From Actinomycetes bacterium (lineage in GTDB: Bacteria; Actinomycetota; Actinomycetes; Propionibacteriales; Nocardioidaceae): a stretch of DNA of 25,164 bases. The translations under genes were made by a program, and so were the position numbers. The stretch covers positions 1-25,164 of the forward strand of contig JAKPAQ010000486.1 of NCBI GenBank assembly GCA_029779385.1. Direction: 5' to 3'. This document shows positions 8,544-16,315 of the stretch, piece by piece (position 1 is the first letter of the stretch; each line of letters opens with the position of its first letter). Under the pieces are notes generated by a model, which did not search any database, was not told the origin of the DNA, and saw only the letters and a list, made by a program, of their open reading frames with translations.

Positions 8544-9521
8544 GTGAGCGACATTGTCGTGTTCTCCGGTAGCGCACACCGAGAACTAGCCGAAGAGATC
8601 TGTAGCAGCCTCGGAGTTTCGTTGTCCCCTTCGGACACTTCGCGGTTCAGCAACGACTGCCTGCAAGTGCAGTTGATGGCGAACTGTCGCCAACGCGACG
8701 TCTATATCGTCCAACCGTTGGTGGCGCCCACTCAGGACCATCTGATGGAACTGTTGCTGATGGTCGATGCGGCCCGTGGCGCGTCGGCATCGTCGGTGAC
8801 GGTTGTCATCCCACACTACGCCTATGCGCGCTCGGACAAGAAGGACGCTTCGCGCATTTCGATCGGTGGCAAACTCGTCGCCGACATGCTCGCCACCGCC
8901 GGCGTCAATCGGGTCGTCACGATGACTTTGCACGCGCCGCAAGTGCACGGGTTCTTCTCGGTGCCGGTCGACCACCTGACTGCTTTGGGCGAGCTCGCTG
9001 ACCACTATCGAGACCAGGACTTGACCAACGCGGTCGTGGTGTCGCCGGACTTCGGCAACGCCAAGACCGCCTCGCAGTTCGCCCGGCTGCTCGGGTTGTC
9101 GGTGGCTGCCGGCAGCAAACAGCGAAAGGCCGACGACAAGGTCGTGATCGACACGATCGTCGGTGACGTTGCCGGCAAACGCGCGATCATCCTTGACGAC
9201 GAGATCGCCACCGGCGGGTCGATCATCGAGTTGATGGACAAACTCGCCGAGTATGGCGTGACCGAAGCGTCGGTCGCGTGCACTCACGGCCTGTTCGCGG
9301 GCAAGGCCGTTGAGCGCCTGCGCGACCACCCGATGATCAGCGAAGTGGTCACCACCGACACGGTCCCGCGCCCGGCAAACTGGCCAGACTTGAAGGTCCG
9401 TTCGGTGGCGCCACTGTTCGCCGAAGCGATCGCGCGAATCCACGCCGGCGAATCGGTCTCGAGCCTGTTCGACGGCGTCGACCCCTCGCACGCTCCGCCG
9501 CAGCCGAAACTGCCGCTTTAA
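8544..9521 (+). CDS. prs: Divergent class I ribose-phosphate diphosphokinase (PRPP synthetase)
   Basis: A 325-residue protein of the Prs fold, making PRPP from ribose-5-phosphate and ATP. Canonical landmarks are present: VVFSGSAHRELAEEI with FSNDCLQVQL at the N terminus, PHYAYARSDKK (90-100) and TLHAPQVHGFFSVPVDHL (128-145). The flexible catalytic loop has SKQRK (191-195). Two usually conserved sites differ. The expected SPDxGGxxRA is SPDFGNAKTA (167-176). The PRPP loop is LDDEIATGGS (217-226) instead of DDxIDTAGT, recalling adenine phosphoribosyltransferase (DDLLATGGT). It may be a specialised paralogue or a lineage-specific Prs. It sits where the mycobacterial block has a different gene. 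Confidence 0.85.
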   Translation: MSDIVVFSGSAHRELAEEICSSLGVSLSPSDTSRFSNDCLQVQLMANCRQRDVYIVQPLVAPTQDHLMELLLMVDAARGASASSVTVVIPHYAYARSDKKDASRISIGGKLVADMLATAGVNRVVTMTLHAPQVHGFFSVPVDHLTALGELADHYRDQDLTNAVVVSPDFGNAKTASQFARLLGLSVAAGSKQRKADDKVVIDTIVGDVAGKRAIILDDEIATGGSIIELMDKLAEYGVTEASVACTHGLFAGKAVERLRDHPMISEVVTTDTVPRPANWPDLKVRSVAPLFAEAIARIHAGESVSSLFDGVDPSHAPPQPKLPL

Positions 9522-9546
9522 GCGCCTTGGGTTAGCGGCCCTAGGG
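9512..9546. terminator. Weak inverted repeats between convergent prs and MFS genes
   Basis: GCCGCT at 9512-9517 pairs with AGCGGC at 9534-9539 around a 16-nt loop. CCCTAGGG at 9539-9546 is a separate 8-bp palindrome over the MFS stop codon. There is no T tract. It may be a shared terminator for the two converging genes, but the pairing is short. Confidence 0.25.
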
Positions 9547-10773
9547 GATCGACTTGATCTTCACCACGGCCACCGCACCGATCAAACCGATCACCGCGGC
9601 CACCGAATACAGCATCGTGTAGCCGCCCAGTGAGGTGACGATGACTGCCGCGATCACCGGCGCGATCACCTGTGGCAGCGAGTTCGCGATGTTGATGACG
9701 CCCAAGTCTTTGGCGAAGCCCGCCTCGTCGGGGAGCACCTCGGTGACGATCGCCAGATCGACGGCCAAGAACGCGCCGAACCCGACCCCGAGCACGACTG
9801 CGGCCGTCAGCACGCCCGGCCAGGTCTGCCAAAAAGCCAACATGCCCGCGGCGACCGCCATGATCACGCCGGCCCAGATCACGAAGATCTTGCGCTTGCC
9901 GACCTTGTCGGACATGCGCCCAGCGATCACTGCCGAGATCGCCACGACGACGCTGTTGATCGCGATGACGACAAAGACGCCGTTTTCGGGATCGTCGAGA
10001 CCGACCGCGTCGTCTAGGAAGAACAGCAGGTACAAGGTGGCGATACCGTTGCCGAGGTTGACGACGAAGCGAGTCAGCCAGGCCCAACCGAAGTCCGGAT
10101 GTTTCAGCGGTGACAGCCAGAACGACCCAAGGAACTCGCGCACCTCGAACTTTGGTGCGCTCGTGATCGTCAGGTCGTTCGGCCGGCGCAGGTACGGCAA
10201 CGCACTCAACACGAGGAACACCGCACAGGCCGCATATCCGGCGCGGTAGCGACCGAAAGCGATCGCCAAGCCAGCCCCAACGAGGATGCCGAGGGTTTGA
10301 CCGAGGCTGACCATGCCGCCGGCGGTGGCACGCTGCTCGACCGGAACGCGGTCTGGCAGGGTTGCGGTGATCGCAGCCAATGACGCATTCACCGCGGCCT
10401 GTACTAGGCACCAGCCGAGGATGACGTGCCACAGCTGGGTCGCACCGGCCAGGATCGACAGGCCGAGGGCGCCGCCGAGGGTGCCGATGGTGATCCACGG
10501 GACGCGCCGTCCTCGACGTGAGGTGGTGCGGTCCGAGAATGCGCCAAAGAGCGGATTCGCCACCAGCGAGATCGCCGCGCCTAAACCAGTGATCAGCGCG
10601 AGCGTTGCTTCCTTGCTGTGGGGGCGAAGTGCCTCAGACTGCATCGGCAGCAGCACCGCAATCGGCCCGAAGAAAGCCACGAAGGTACCCAAGTTCACCA
10701 AGGTGACGGTCAGGATCCAACCGACCCTCGCCGGCGTGGTTACCGGTGTCACTCCCGGTTCGGCCGTGCTCAT
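9541..10773 (-). CDS. MFS transporter, probably for a sugar or glucoside
   Basis: A 410-residue polytopic membrane protein with about 12 hydrophobic segments. The MFS motif A between helices 2 and 3 is FGAFSDRTTSRRGRRVPW (76-93), and a half-repeat lies at AGRMSDKVGKRK in the middle loop. It looks most like sugar-type MFS carriers such as the GPH/SLC45-like group (from memory, not certain). Its ATG lies in the TGA of the beta-glucosidase (ATGA overlap), so the pair is one unit. The simple reading is uptake of a beta-glucoside followed by cytoplasmic hydrolysis. Substrate is inferred only from the neighbour. Confidence 0.85.
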   Translation of the reverse strand: MSTAEPGVTPVTTPARVGWILTVTLVNLGTFVAFFGPIAVLLPMQSEALRPHSKEATLALITGLGAAISLVANPLFGAFSDRTTSRRGRRVPWITIGTLGGALGLSILAGATQLWHVILGWCLVQAAVNASLAAITATLPDRVPVEQRATAGGMVSLGQTLGILVGAGLAIAFGRYRAGYAACAVFLVLSALPYLRRPNDLTITSAPKFEVREFLGSFWLSPLKHPDFGWAWLTRFVVNLGNGIATLYLLFFLDDAVGLDDPENGVFVVIAINSVVVAISAVIAGRMSDKVGKRKIFVIWAGVIMAVAAGMLAFWQTWPGVLTAAVVLGVGFGAFLAVDLAIVTEVLPDEAGFAKDLGVINIANSLPQVIAPVIAAVIVTSLGGYTMLYSVAAVIGLIGAVAVVKIKSIP

Positions 10774-12125
10774 CGGTTCTTCTGCGAAGCGATGACTCGG
10801 CGGTACCAGTCGAACGAATCCTTAGGCGTGCGCTGCTGGGTTTCGTAGTCGAGGTAAGTCAGACCGAACCGCTGGGAGTAGCCCTCGGCCCACTCGAAGT
10901 TGTCCATGAACGACCAGTGGAAGTAGCCGCGCACATCCACGCCGGCGTTCATCGCGTCTAGGAGAGCACCCAGGTGCGCGTCGGTGTAGTCGATTCGTCG
11001 CTGGTCGTGGATGCGGCCGTCGGCGCCGGGAACCTCGTTGAAGGCGCCACCGTTTTCGGTGATGTAAATCGGCGGCAGGGCGTTGCCGTAACGCTCCTTC
11101 AAACCAACGAGCATTTTGGTGAAACCGTCGGGGACGATCGGCCAACCAAAATCGTTCTTCTCGTAGCCTTCGGGGAACACGTCCAAGTCGAACGGCAGTT
11201 CGTCACCTTCGGCTGGCGCGCCGACGAAGGCGGGGTTGTAGGAGTTGACGCCTAAGAAGTCGATCGGCGTGCTGATGGTGGCCAAATCGCCGTCCTGAAT
11301 GTTCGGGTCGATGAAGCCAGCGAGCGGCCATTCTCCCTTGAGGATCGGGTCGAGGAAAACCCAGTTGTAGATCAGGTCGTAAAGCTCGGCGGCACTCTTG
11401 GCTTCAGCCGAATCGTCGATCGGGCGAACCTCGCAATGGTTGTTCGCGAGGCCGACTTCCTTCGCGCCGGCGGCCCGAAGAGCCTTGACCGATTCGCCGT
11501 GGGAAAGCAATTGGTTCCAGGCCACGTTCAGCGCATCGAACCCCAGAGCCTTGCCCGGGGCGTGGATGCCGATGCCGTGACCCAGCAGGGTGAACACGAC
11601 CATCTCGTTGAGGGTGAACCAGCGGCTAACGCGGTCCGAGAGGCGCTCGCCCACTAGGCGCGAGTACTCGGCGAACCGGCCAACAATGTCGCGGTTCTCC
11701 CAGCCGCCGTTCATTTCGAGTGCTTGGGGCGAATCCCAGTGGAAGACGGTGGCGCTCGGCTCGATGCCGTTCTCCAACATGGAATCGACTAGGCGGTCGT
11801 AAAAGTCGAGTCCGCGCGGTTCGACCTTGACGCCATCTGGCTGGATGCGAGGCCATGAGATCGAGAAACGGTAGGCGTCAACGCCCAGATCCTTCATCAG
11901 TTTGAAGTCTTCGCCATAGCGGTGGAAGTGGTCGCAGGCGACATCGCCGGTGTCGCCGTTTAGCGTCTTGCCCGGCGTGTGACTGAACTCATCCCAAATG
12001 GATTTGCCGCGGCCGTCTTCGTTCACGCCGCCTTCGATTTGGTAGGAGGCGGTCGACACGCCCCAAACGAAGTCGGGGCCGAACGCGCCGGCGAGTTTGG
12101 CCGAAATCTCCTGATTTTCACTCAT
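10770..12125 (-). CDS. GH1 family beta-glucosidase
   Basis: A 451-residue glycoside hydrolase of family 1. The N-terminal FVWGVSTASYQIEGG has the sugar-binding Gln29. The acid/base Glu174 is in WFTLNEM and the nucleophile Glu357 in IYITENGG. HWSFMDNFEWAEGY near the C terminus supplies subsite residues. There is no signal peptide, so it acts in the cytoplasm on imported beta-glucosides. I start at ATG 12125, preceded by AGGA about 8 nt upstream. The open frame runs 56 codons further upstream, but that sequence covers the intergenic region and is not family-like. It is first in a two-gene operon with the MFS carrier. Unlike most units here, it has a true leader and ribosome site. Confidence 0.94.
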   Translation of the reverse strand: MSENQEISAKLAGAFGPDFVWGVSTASYQIEGGVNEDGRGKSIWDEFSHTPGKTLNGDTGDVACDHFHRYGEDFKLMKDLGVDAYRFSISWPRIQPDGVKVEPRGLDFYDRLVDSMLENGIEPSATVFHWDSPQALEMNGGWENRDIVGRFAEYSRLVGERLSDRVSRWFTLNEMVVFTLLGHGIGIHAPGKALGFDALNVAWNQLLSHGESVKALRAAGAKEVGLANNHCEVRPIDDSAEAKSAAELYDLIYNWVFLDPILKGEWPLAGFIDPNIQDGDLATISTPIDFLGVNSYNPAFVGAPAEGDELPFDLDVFPEGYEKNDFGWPIVPDGFTKMLVGLKERYGNALPPIYITENGGAFNEVPGADGRIHDQRRIDYTDAHLGALLDAMNAGVDVRGYFHWSFMDNFEWAEGYSQRFGLTYLDYETQQRTPKDSFDWYRRVIASQKNR

Positions 12126-12257
12126 GGTGAAATCCTGCCTCGCCTTTGTGACCTTCGGGGTACGCAAACCGCAAACTCCTGGGTTCAAATTGGTTGCGAT
12201 TGAGTTTGGGCCACCCCAAATAATGGTGTTGCGTTTCCAGATCGCGCCGCGGTTGTC
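12126..12257. promoter_or_regulatory. bgl-murI divergent intergenic region with inverted and direct repeats
   Basis: The ~145-bp divergent spacer is the second-longest in the window. It has TTTGGG-CCAC-CCCAAA at 12205-12220, a perfect 6-bp inverted repeat. It also has GCAAACCGCAAAC at 12164-12176, a tandem GCAAAC, with the related reverse forms GGTTGCG (12192-12198) and GTTGCG (12228-12233). Such repeats are what a sugar-responsive repressor could bind ahead of the glucosidase operon. No LacI-type gene is in the window and no promoter for bgl could be fixed. Confidence 0.3.
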
Positions 12258-12263
12258 TACCCT
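12258..12263 (+). promoter_or_regulatory. -10 element of the murI operon (leaderless)
   Basis: TACCCT at 12258-12263 ends 7 nt before GTG 12271, again the leaderless geometry. Confidence 0.55.
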
Positions 12264-12270
12264 CTGACTT

Positions 12271-13077
12271 GTGACTGACGCGCCAATTGGCATCTTCGAC
12301 TCGGGTTTCGGCGGCTTGACCGTTGCCCGGGCGGTGCTCGATCAGTTGCCGCACGAGCCGATCATTTACCTCGGGGACACTGCGCGTCAGCCCTACGGGC
12401 CAAAGCCGATCTCCCAAGTGCGCGAGTACGCCCTCGAGTGCCTCGACCACCTCGTTGACCAAGACGTCAAAGCGCTGGTGATCGCCTGTAACTCCGCTAG
12501 CGCGGCAGTCCTGCGCGACGCCCGCGAACGCTACGACGTGCCAGTGGTCGAAGTGATCTTGCCGGCCACCCGGCGCGCGGTGAACGCCACCAAGAACGGC
12601 CGCGTCGGAGTGATCAGCACCGAGGCCACGGCGACCTCGCGCGCTTACGACGACGCGTTCGCGGCGAACCCCGGAATCGAATTGCATACGCAGGTTTGCC
12701 CGCGTTTTGTCGAGTTTGTCGAGGCCGGTATCACCGGCGGGCCGGAACTGTTGAGCGTCGCTCAGACCTATTTGGCTTCGCTGCAAGCAGCCGAGGTTGA
12801 CACCCTGGTGCTCGGATGCACGCACTATCCGCTGTTGACCGGCGTCCTTTCCTACGTGATGGGCGACTCGGTCACGTTGGTTTCCAGCGCCGAAGAGACC
12901 GCAAAGGACGTCTACCGGATGCTGGTGACGCACGGCCTCGAACGTGACCGGTCGCTGGCCGAACCGGTGCATCGTTTTTGGACTACCGGCAATCCGGCCG
13001 AGTTCGCCGACCTCGGGCGCCGATTCCTCGGCCCGGAGATCGAATCAGTGGATCAGTTCGCGGGGGTATCGCTATGA
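12271..13077 (+). CDS. murI: Glutamate racemase
   Basis: A 268-residue cofactor-independent racemase supplying D-glutamate for peptidoglycan. [13 protein letters not shown] at the N terminus holds Asp10-Ser11. The two catalytic cysteines are Cys73 in VIACNSASA and Cys183 in LGCTHYPLL, with His185 next to the second. The [11 protein letters not shown] loop (33-43) is canonical. The second cysteine motif separates it from aspartate racemases only weakly, but overall similarity and context (murI-MBL-rph-ITPase, as in mycobacteria) favour MurI. The last codons overlap the next gene by ATGA. Confidence 0.94.
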   Translation: MTDAPIGIFDSGFGGLTVARAVLDQLPHEPIIYLGDTARQPYGPKPISQVREYALECLDHLVDQDVKALVIACNSASAAVLRDARERYDVPVVEVILPATRRAVNATKNGRVGVISTEATATSRAYDDAFAANPGIELHTQVCPRFVEFVEAGITGGPELLSVAQTYLASLQAAEVDTLVLGCTHYPLLTGVLSYVMGDSVTLVSSAEETAKDVYRMLVTHGLERDRSLAEPVHRFWTTGNPAEFADLGRRFLGPEIESVDQFAGVSL

Positions 13078-13835
13078 AACTGACAATTGTTGGCTGTTCG
13101 GGATCGTTCCCCGGACCGGAGTCGGCGGCAAGTTGTTATCTGGTCGAGGCGCCGTTTGAGGGGCGCACCTTTCGGCTGCTGCTCGATCTGGGCTCGGGCG
13201 CTTTGGGGCCTTTGCAAAAGTTCGTTGACCTGCGTGAAATCGACGCGATCAGTCTGTCGCATCTGCACGCCGACCACTGCTTCGACATGAGCGGACTGTA
13301 CGTCGTTCGCAAATACCACCCGACTGGCCTGCAGCCGAAGCTTCCGGTGTTTGCCCCAGCCGGCACCGACTGGCAACTGTCGAACGGCTACGGCACCACC
13401 GAGCCGAACGGGATGACGTTGCCGTTTGAGTTTCGCGATCTAAGCGACGGCCTGGACGTGACCATTGGCCCGTTCCGATTCCAAGCCAAACTAATGCCGC
13501 ACCCGGTCGAGGCGTACTCGGTTCGGTTGACCGCCGGCGGGCGTTCGCTCGTCTACAGCGGCGACACCGGGCCTAACAACGAGTTGGCCAAGTTCGCCGA
13601 CGGGGCCGACCTGCTGCTGGCCGAAGCGTCGTTTGTCGAGTCGGCGCAAAACCCGCCGGACCTGCACCTGACGGGTAAGGAAGCCGGCCAGATCGCCACC
13701 GCGGCTGGGGTCGGCAAACTCCTGTTGACCCATATTCCGCCGTGGACCGATCGGGCCGAGGTCGAAGCCGACCTGTTGACTTCCTTCGCCGGTGACTACT
13801 GCCTGGTCAACGCCGGCGACGTTTTCGAAATCTGA
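13074..13835 (+). CDS. Metallo-beta-lactamase-fold hydrolase, Rv1339-like phosphodiesterase
   Basis: A 253-residue MBL-fold protein with the metal motif SHLHADH (62-68: His63, His65, Asp67, His68), then [11 protein letters not shown] with the bridging Asp and a late LLTHIPPW histidine. The start [24 protein letters not shown] is typical of this group. Its place directly after murI and before rph matches Rv1339, which has been reported as an atypical class II cyclic-nucleotide phosphodiesterase. That activity is carried over by position and similarity only. An RNase Z-like or other phosphodiesterase role is the alternative. ATG 13074 overlaps the murI stop; a longer open frame from 12978 would overlap murI by 100 bases. 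Confidence 0.85.
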   Translation: MKLTIVGCSGSFPGPESAASCYLVEAPFEGRTFRLLLDLGSGALGPLQKFVDLREIDAISLSHLHADHCFDMSGLYVVRKYHPTGLQPKLPVFAPAGTDWQLSNGYGTTEPNGMTLPFEFRDLSDGLDVTIGPFRFQAKLMPHPVEAYSVRLTAGGRSLVYSGDTGPNNELAKFADGADLLLAEASFVESAQNPPDLHLTGKEAGQIATAAGVGKLLLTHIPPWTDRAEVEADLLTSFAGDYCLVNAGDVFEI

Positions 13836-13854
13836 GAGCGCAACCGCCGCCGCG

Positions 13855-13870
13855 GCCACCGGCAGGTGGC
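13855..13870 (+). repeat. Short hairpin upstream of rph
   Basis: GCCACC-GGCA-GGTGGC at 13855-13870 is a perfect 6-bp stem with a 4-nt loop, ending 3 bases before the rph -10 box. It could end the murI transcript (no T tract follows) or be an operator covering the -35 zone of rph. Confidence 0.3.
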
Positions 13871-13873
13871 GAC

Positions 13874-13879
13874 TACGGT
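13874..13879 (+). promoter_or_regulatory. -10 element of rph (leaderless)
   Basis: TACGGT at 13874-13879 ends 6 nt before ATG 13886. Confidence 0.55.
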
Positions 13880-13885
13880 TGTCCT

Positions 13886-14605
13886 ATGACTCGCGAAGAC
13901 GGCAGAACCGTAGACGAACTGCGCCCGATCACCATCACCCGAAACTGGTTGGATCATGCCGCTGGGTCTTGTCTGATCGAGTTCGGCAAGACCCGAGTGT
14001 TGTGTGCGGTGGCCGCGACCGAAGGCGTCCCACGCTGGCGCAAGGGTTCGGGGATGGGCTGGCTCACCGCCGAGTACGCGATGCTTCCCCAAGCCACCCA
14101 CGATCGGTCCTCGCGCGAGTCGGTCCGCGGCAAGGTCGGCGGACGCACCCACGAAATCAGCCGCTTGGTCGGCCGGTCATTGCGCGCCTCGATCGACCTT
14201 TCCCAGCTTGGTGAGAACACGATCGCGATCGACTGTGATGTCCTCCAAGCCGACGGCGGCACGCGCACCGCGGCCATCACCGGCGCCTACGTCGCCTTGG
14301 TCGACGCGGTGGCTCAGTTGAAGAGTTCAGGCGCGGTAAAGGGCGAGCCGCTGATCGACTCGATCGCCGCGGTCAGCGTCGGCATCATCGACGGCGTGCC
14401 GATGCTGGACCTGCCATATGTCGAGGACGTGCGCGCCGAAACCGATATGAACGTGGTGATGACCGGTTCGGGCAAGTTCATCGAAGTCCAGGGCACCGCC
14501 GAGGGCGCCGCCTTCGACAAGGACGAACTCGACTCGTTGCTCGCGCTGGCGACCAGCGGCTGCGCCGACCTAACCCGGCTGCAGAATGAGGCGCTGGCCA
14601 AGTGA
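13886..14605 (+). CDS. rph: Ribonuclease PH
   Basis: A 239-residue phosphorolytic 3'-5' exoribonuclease that trims tRNA 3' ends. The sequence is canonical: [20 protein letters not shown], then [38 protein letters not shown] and [20 protein letters not shown] with the phosphate- and metal-site residues, and [13 protein letters not shown] near the end. Length is normal and no hallmark residue is missing. It starts a new leaderless-type unit and overlaps the ITPase gene by GTGA, as in the mycobacterial rphA-Rv1341 pair. Confidence 0.96.
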   Translation: MTREDGRTVDELRPITITRNWLDHAAGSCLIEFGKTRVLCAVAATEGVPRWRKGSGMGWLTAEYAMLPQATHDRSSRESVRGKVGGRTHEISRLVGRSLRASIDLSQLGENTIAIDCDVLQADGGTRTAAITGAYVALVDAVAQLKSSGAVKGEPLIDSIAAVSVGIIDGVPMLDLPYVEDVRAETDMNVVMTGSGKFIEVQGTAEGAAFDKDELDSLLALATSGCADLTRLQNEALAK

Positions 14606-15216
14606 GTCAGGTCGTATTGGCTTCAGGCAACTTCAAAAAGCTCGCCGAGCTTCGTCGGATTCTTGAACCGCTCGTGCCCGGCGTCGAAGTGTTGGGACTC
14701 GGCGACATCGCCGATTACGACGAGCCGGCCGAAACCGAGGCGACGTTTGAAGGCAATGCGCTGATCAAGGCGCGCGCGGCCGCGGCCGCCACCGGACTGC
14801 CGTCGCTGGCCGACGACTCGGGCCTGTGCGTTGAGGCGCTCAACCAGATGCCGGGCGTCCTTTCGGCAAGGTGGGCCGGGGTGGCTCGGGCCGACGGCGG
14901 TGACGCGGCCAACAACCGGCTGCTGTTGGCCCAACTGGCCGATGTGCCGCCGGAGCGCCGGGCAGCGACTTTTCGGTGCGTTTTGGCGCTCGTGCTGCCC
15001 GACGGCACCGAAATTATCGAGGTCGGTGAAATGCCCGGCCGGATCTTGGCGGCCGAACAGGGCGCCGGCGGGTTCGGCTACGACCCGCTGTTTGCGGCCG
15101 ACGGCTATGACGTTTCGACTGCGGAGTTGACTGCCGAGGATAAGAGCGCGATCAGTCACCGCGGCAAGGCGCTGCGGCAACTCGCGCCAAAACTTGCCGC
15201 AGTGCTGACGACCTGA
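14602..15216 (+). CDS. rdgB: RdgB/HAM1-type XTP/dITP diphosphatase
   Basis: A 204-residue housecleaning pyrophosphatase removing non-canonical purine nucleotides such as dITP and [21 protein letters not shown] at the N terminus is the substrate-binding signature (usual form SNNxxK, here SGNxKK). [35 protein letters not shown] and SHRGKAL follow in the standard order. GTG 14602 overlaps the rph stop. The stop codon TGA 15214-15216 lies in the second copy of a perfect 8-bp tandem repeat, so the exact C terminus may reflect a small duplication; length still fits the family. Confidence 0.94.
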   Translation: MSQVVLASGNFKKLAELRRILEPLVPGVEVLGLGDIADYDEPAETEATFEGNALIKARAAAAATGLPSLADDSGLCVEALNQMPGVLSARWAGVARADGGDAANNRLLLAQLADVPPERRAATFRCVLALVLPDGTEIIEVGEMPGRILAAEQGAGGFGYDPLFAADGYDVSTAELTAEDKSAISHRGKALRQLAPKLAAVLTT

Positions 15217-15220
15217 CGAC
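15205..15220 (+). repeat. Perfect 8-bp tandem duplication spanning the rdgB stop
   Basis: CTGACGAC occurs twice head to tail at 15205-15212 and 15213-15220. The second copy provides the stop codon. With a single copy the frame would read on through the following intergenic bases. Confidence 0.6.
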
Positions 15221-15237
15221 TGCTACTTGCTCGCGGC

Positions 15238-15243
15238 TAGGCT
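15238..15243 (+). promoter_or_regulatory. -10 element of dapE (leaderless)
   Basis: TAGGCT at 15238-15243 ends 6 nt before GTG 15250. TGACGA at 15214-15219, 18 bp upstream, is a loose -35 candidate lying in the tandem repeat. Confidence 0.6.
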
Positions 15244-15249
15244 GAACTG

Positions 15250-16311
15250 GTGACTGAACTGGATCTAAACGCCGACGTCCTGGACCTGACTCAAGCGATC
15301 GTCGACCAGCCGTCCGAAAGCCTGCATGAGGCCGAACTGGCCGATGCGGTGTTTGCCGCATTGAGCAGGCTCAGCCACCTCGAGGTGTTGCGCGACCAGA
15401 ACACGATCGTGGCGCGTACCACCGGCACCGCTGCCGAACGAGTCGTCATCGCCGGGCACTTGGACACGGTTCCGGCCAACCAAAACCTGCCGTCGAAGGT
15501 CGTCGACGGTGTGCTGTGGGGGTTGGGGACCTGCGATATGAAGGGCGGCGTCGCTATCGCGCTCAGCCTGGCCGCCGAACTGACCAACCCGGTCCGTGAA
15601 ATCACTTGGGTCTTTTATGAGGCCGAAGAAATCGCCGCCGAGTTCAACGGATTGGGCCGGATCGCGAGGCAAAATCCAGACTGGCTGGCCGGCGATTTCG
15701 CGATCTTGATGGAGCCGTCAAACGCGGTCGTCGAGGCTGGCTGTCAAGGCACCATGCGAGTAGAAGTCCGCACCAGCGGCGAGCGAGCGCACTCGGCCCG
15801 AGCGTGGATGGGCAAGAACGCAATCCACCTGCTCGCGCCGGCGCTGTCGACGCTGGCCGAGTACCAGCCACGCGAAGTGACCATCGACAACTTGACGTAT
15901 CGCGAAGGCCTGAACGCGGTCGGAGTTAGCGGGGGAGTGGCCGGCAACGTAATCCCCGACGAGGCTGTCCTGACCGTGAACTACCGGTTTGCGCCTGACC
16001 TCGACGAGGATGCGGCGCTGGCGCATCTGCGAGACGTGTTCGCCGGGTTTGACCTGACCGTCACCGATTCGGCGCCGGGGGCGCTGCCGGGGCTGGACCG
16101 CCCAGCTGCGGCCGCCTTCGTGACTGCGGTTGGCGGCCAAGTCGGACCCAAGTTTGGCTGGACCGACGTGGCCAAGTTCACCCAGTTGGGTATCCCAGCA
16201 GTCAACTTCGGTCCCGGCGACCCGTCGTTCGCGCACAAGGCCGACGAGCAGGTCCCGATCGACCAGTTGTATCGCGTCCGCGAGACGCTGGCGCGCTGGC
16301 TGAGCAGTTAG
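15250..16311 (+). CDS. dapE: Succinyl-diaminopimelate desuccinylase (M20 family)
   Basis: A 353-residue M20 metallohydrolase of the Gram-positive DapE type, releasing LL-diaminopimelate and succinate in lysine and peptidoglycan precursor synthesis. The metal and catalytic set is visible. His70 and Asp72 lie in AGHLDTVPAN, Asp96 in WGLGTCDMKGG, and catalytic Glu126 with metal Glu127 in FYEAEEIAAEFNGL. The C-terminal histidine is in PSFAHKADE. An ACY1-like amidohydrolase is possible, but the LGTCDMKGGVA wording fits actinobacterial DapE. The GTG start follows its own promoter. The gene runs head-on into the acyltransferase gene with only 4 bases between stops. Confidence 0.88.
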   Translation: MTELDLNADVLDLTQAIVDQPSESLHEAELADAVFAALSRLSHLEVLRDQNTIVARTTGTAAERVVIAGHLDTVPANQNLPSKVVDGVLWGLGTCDMKGGVAIALSLAAELTNPVREITWVFYEAEEIAAEFNGLGRIARQNPDWLAGDFAILMEPSNAVVEAGCQGTMRVEVRTSGERAHSARAWMGKNAIHLLAPALSTLAEYQPREVTIDNLTYREGLNAVGVSGGVAGNVIPDEAVLTVNYRFAPDLDEDAALAHLRDVFAGFDLTVTDSAPGALPGLDRPAAAAFVTAVGGQVGPKFGWTDVAKFTQLGIPAVNFGPGDPSFAHKADEQVPIDQLYRVRETLARWLSS

Positions 16312-16315
16312 CCGA

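Noticed and set aside
8586..9491. A 301-codon minus-strand open frame opposite prs
   Set aside because: It is fully antisense to a conserved enzyme gene, and its protein is Arg/His/Asp-rich with no motif, so it is a high-G+C shadow.
12126..12293. A 56-codon N-terminal extension of the beta-glucosidase
   Set aside because: It would be translated from the intergenic region and the first codons of murI in antisense; GH1 proteins begin near the FxWGxxTxxYQ motif, and ATG 12125 has a ribosome site.
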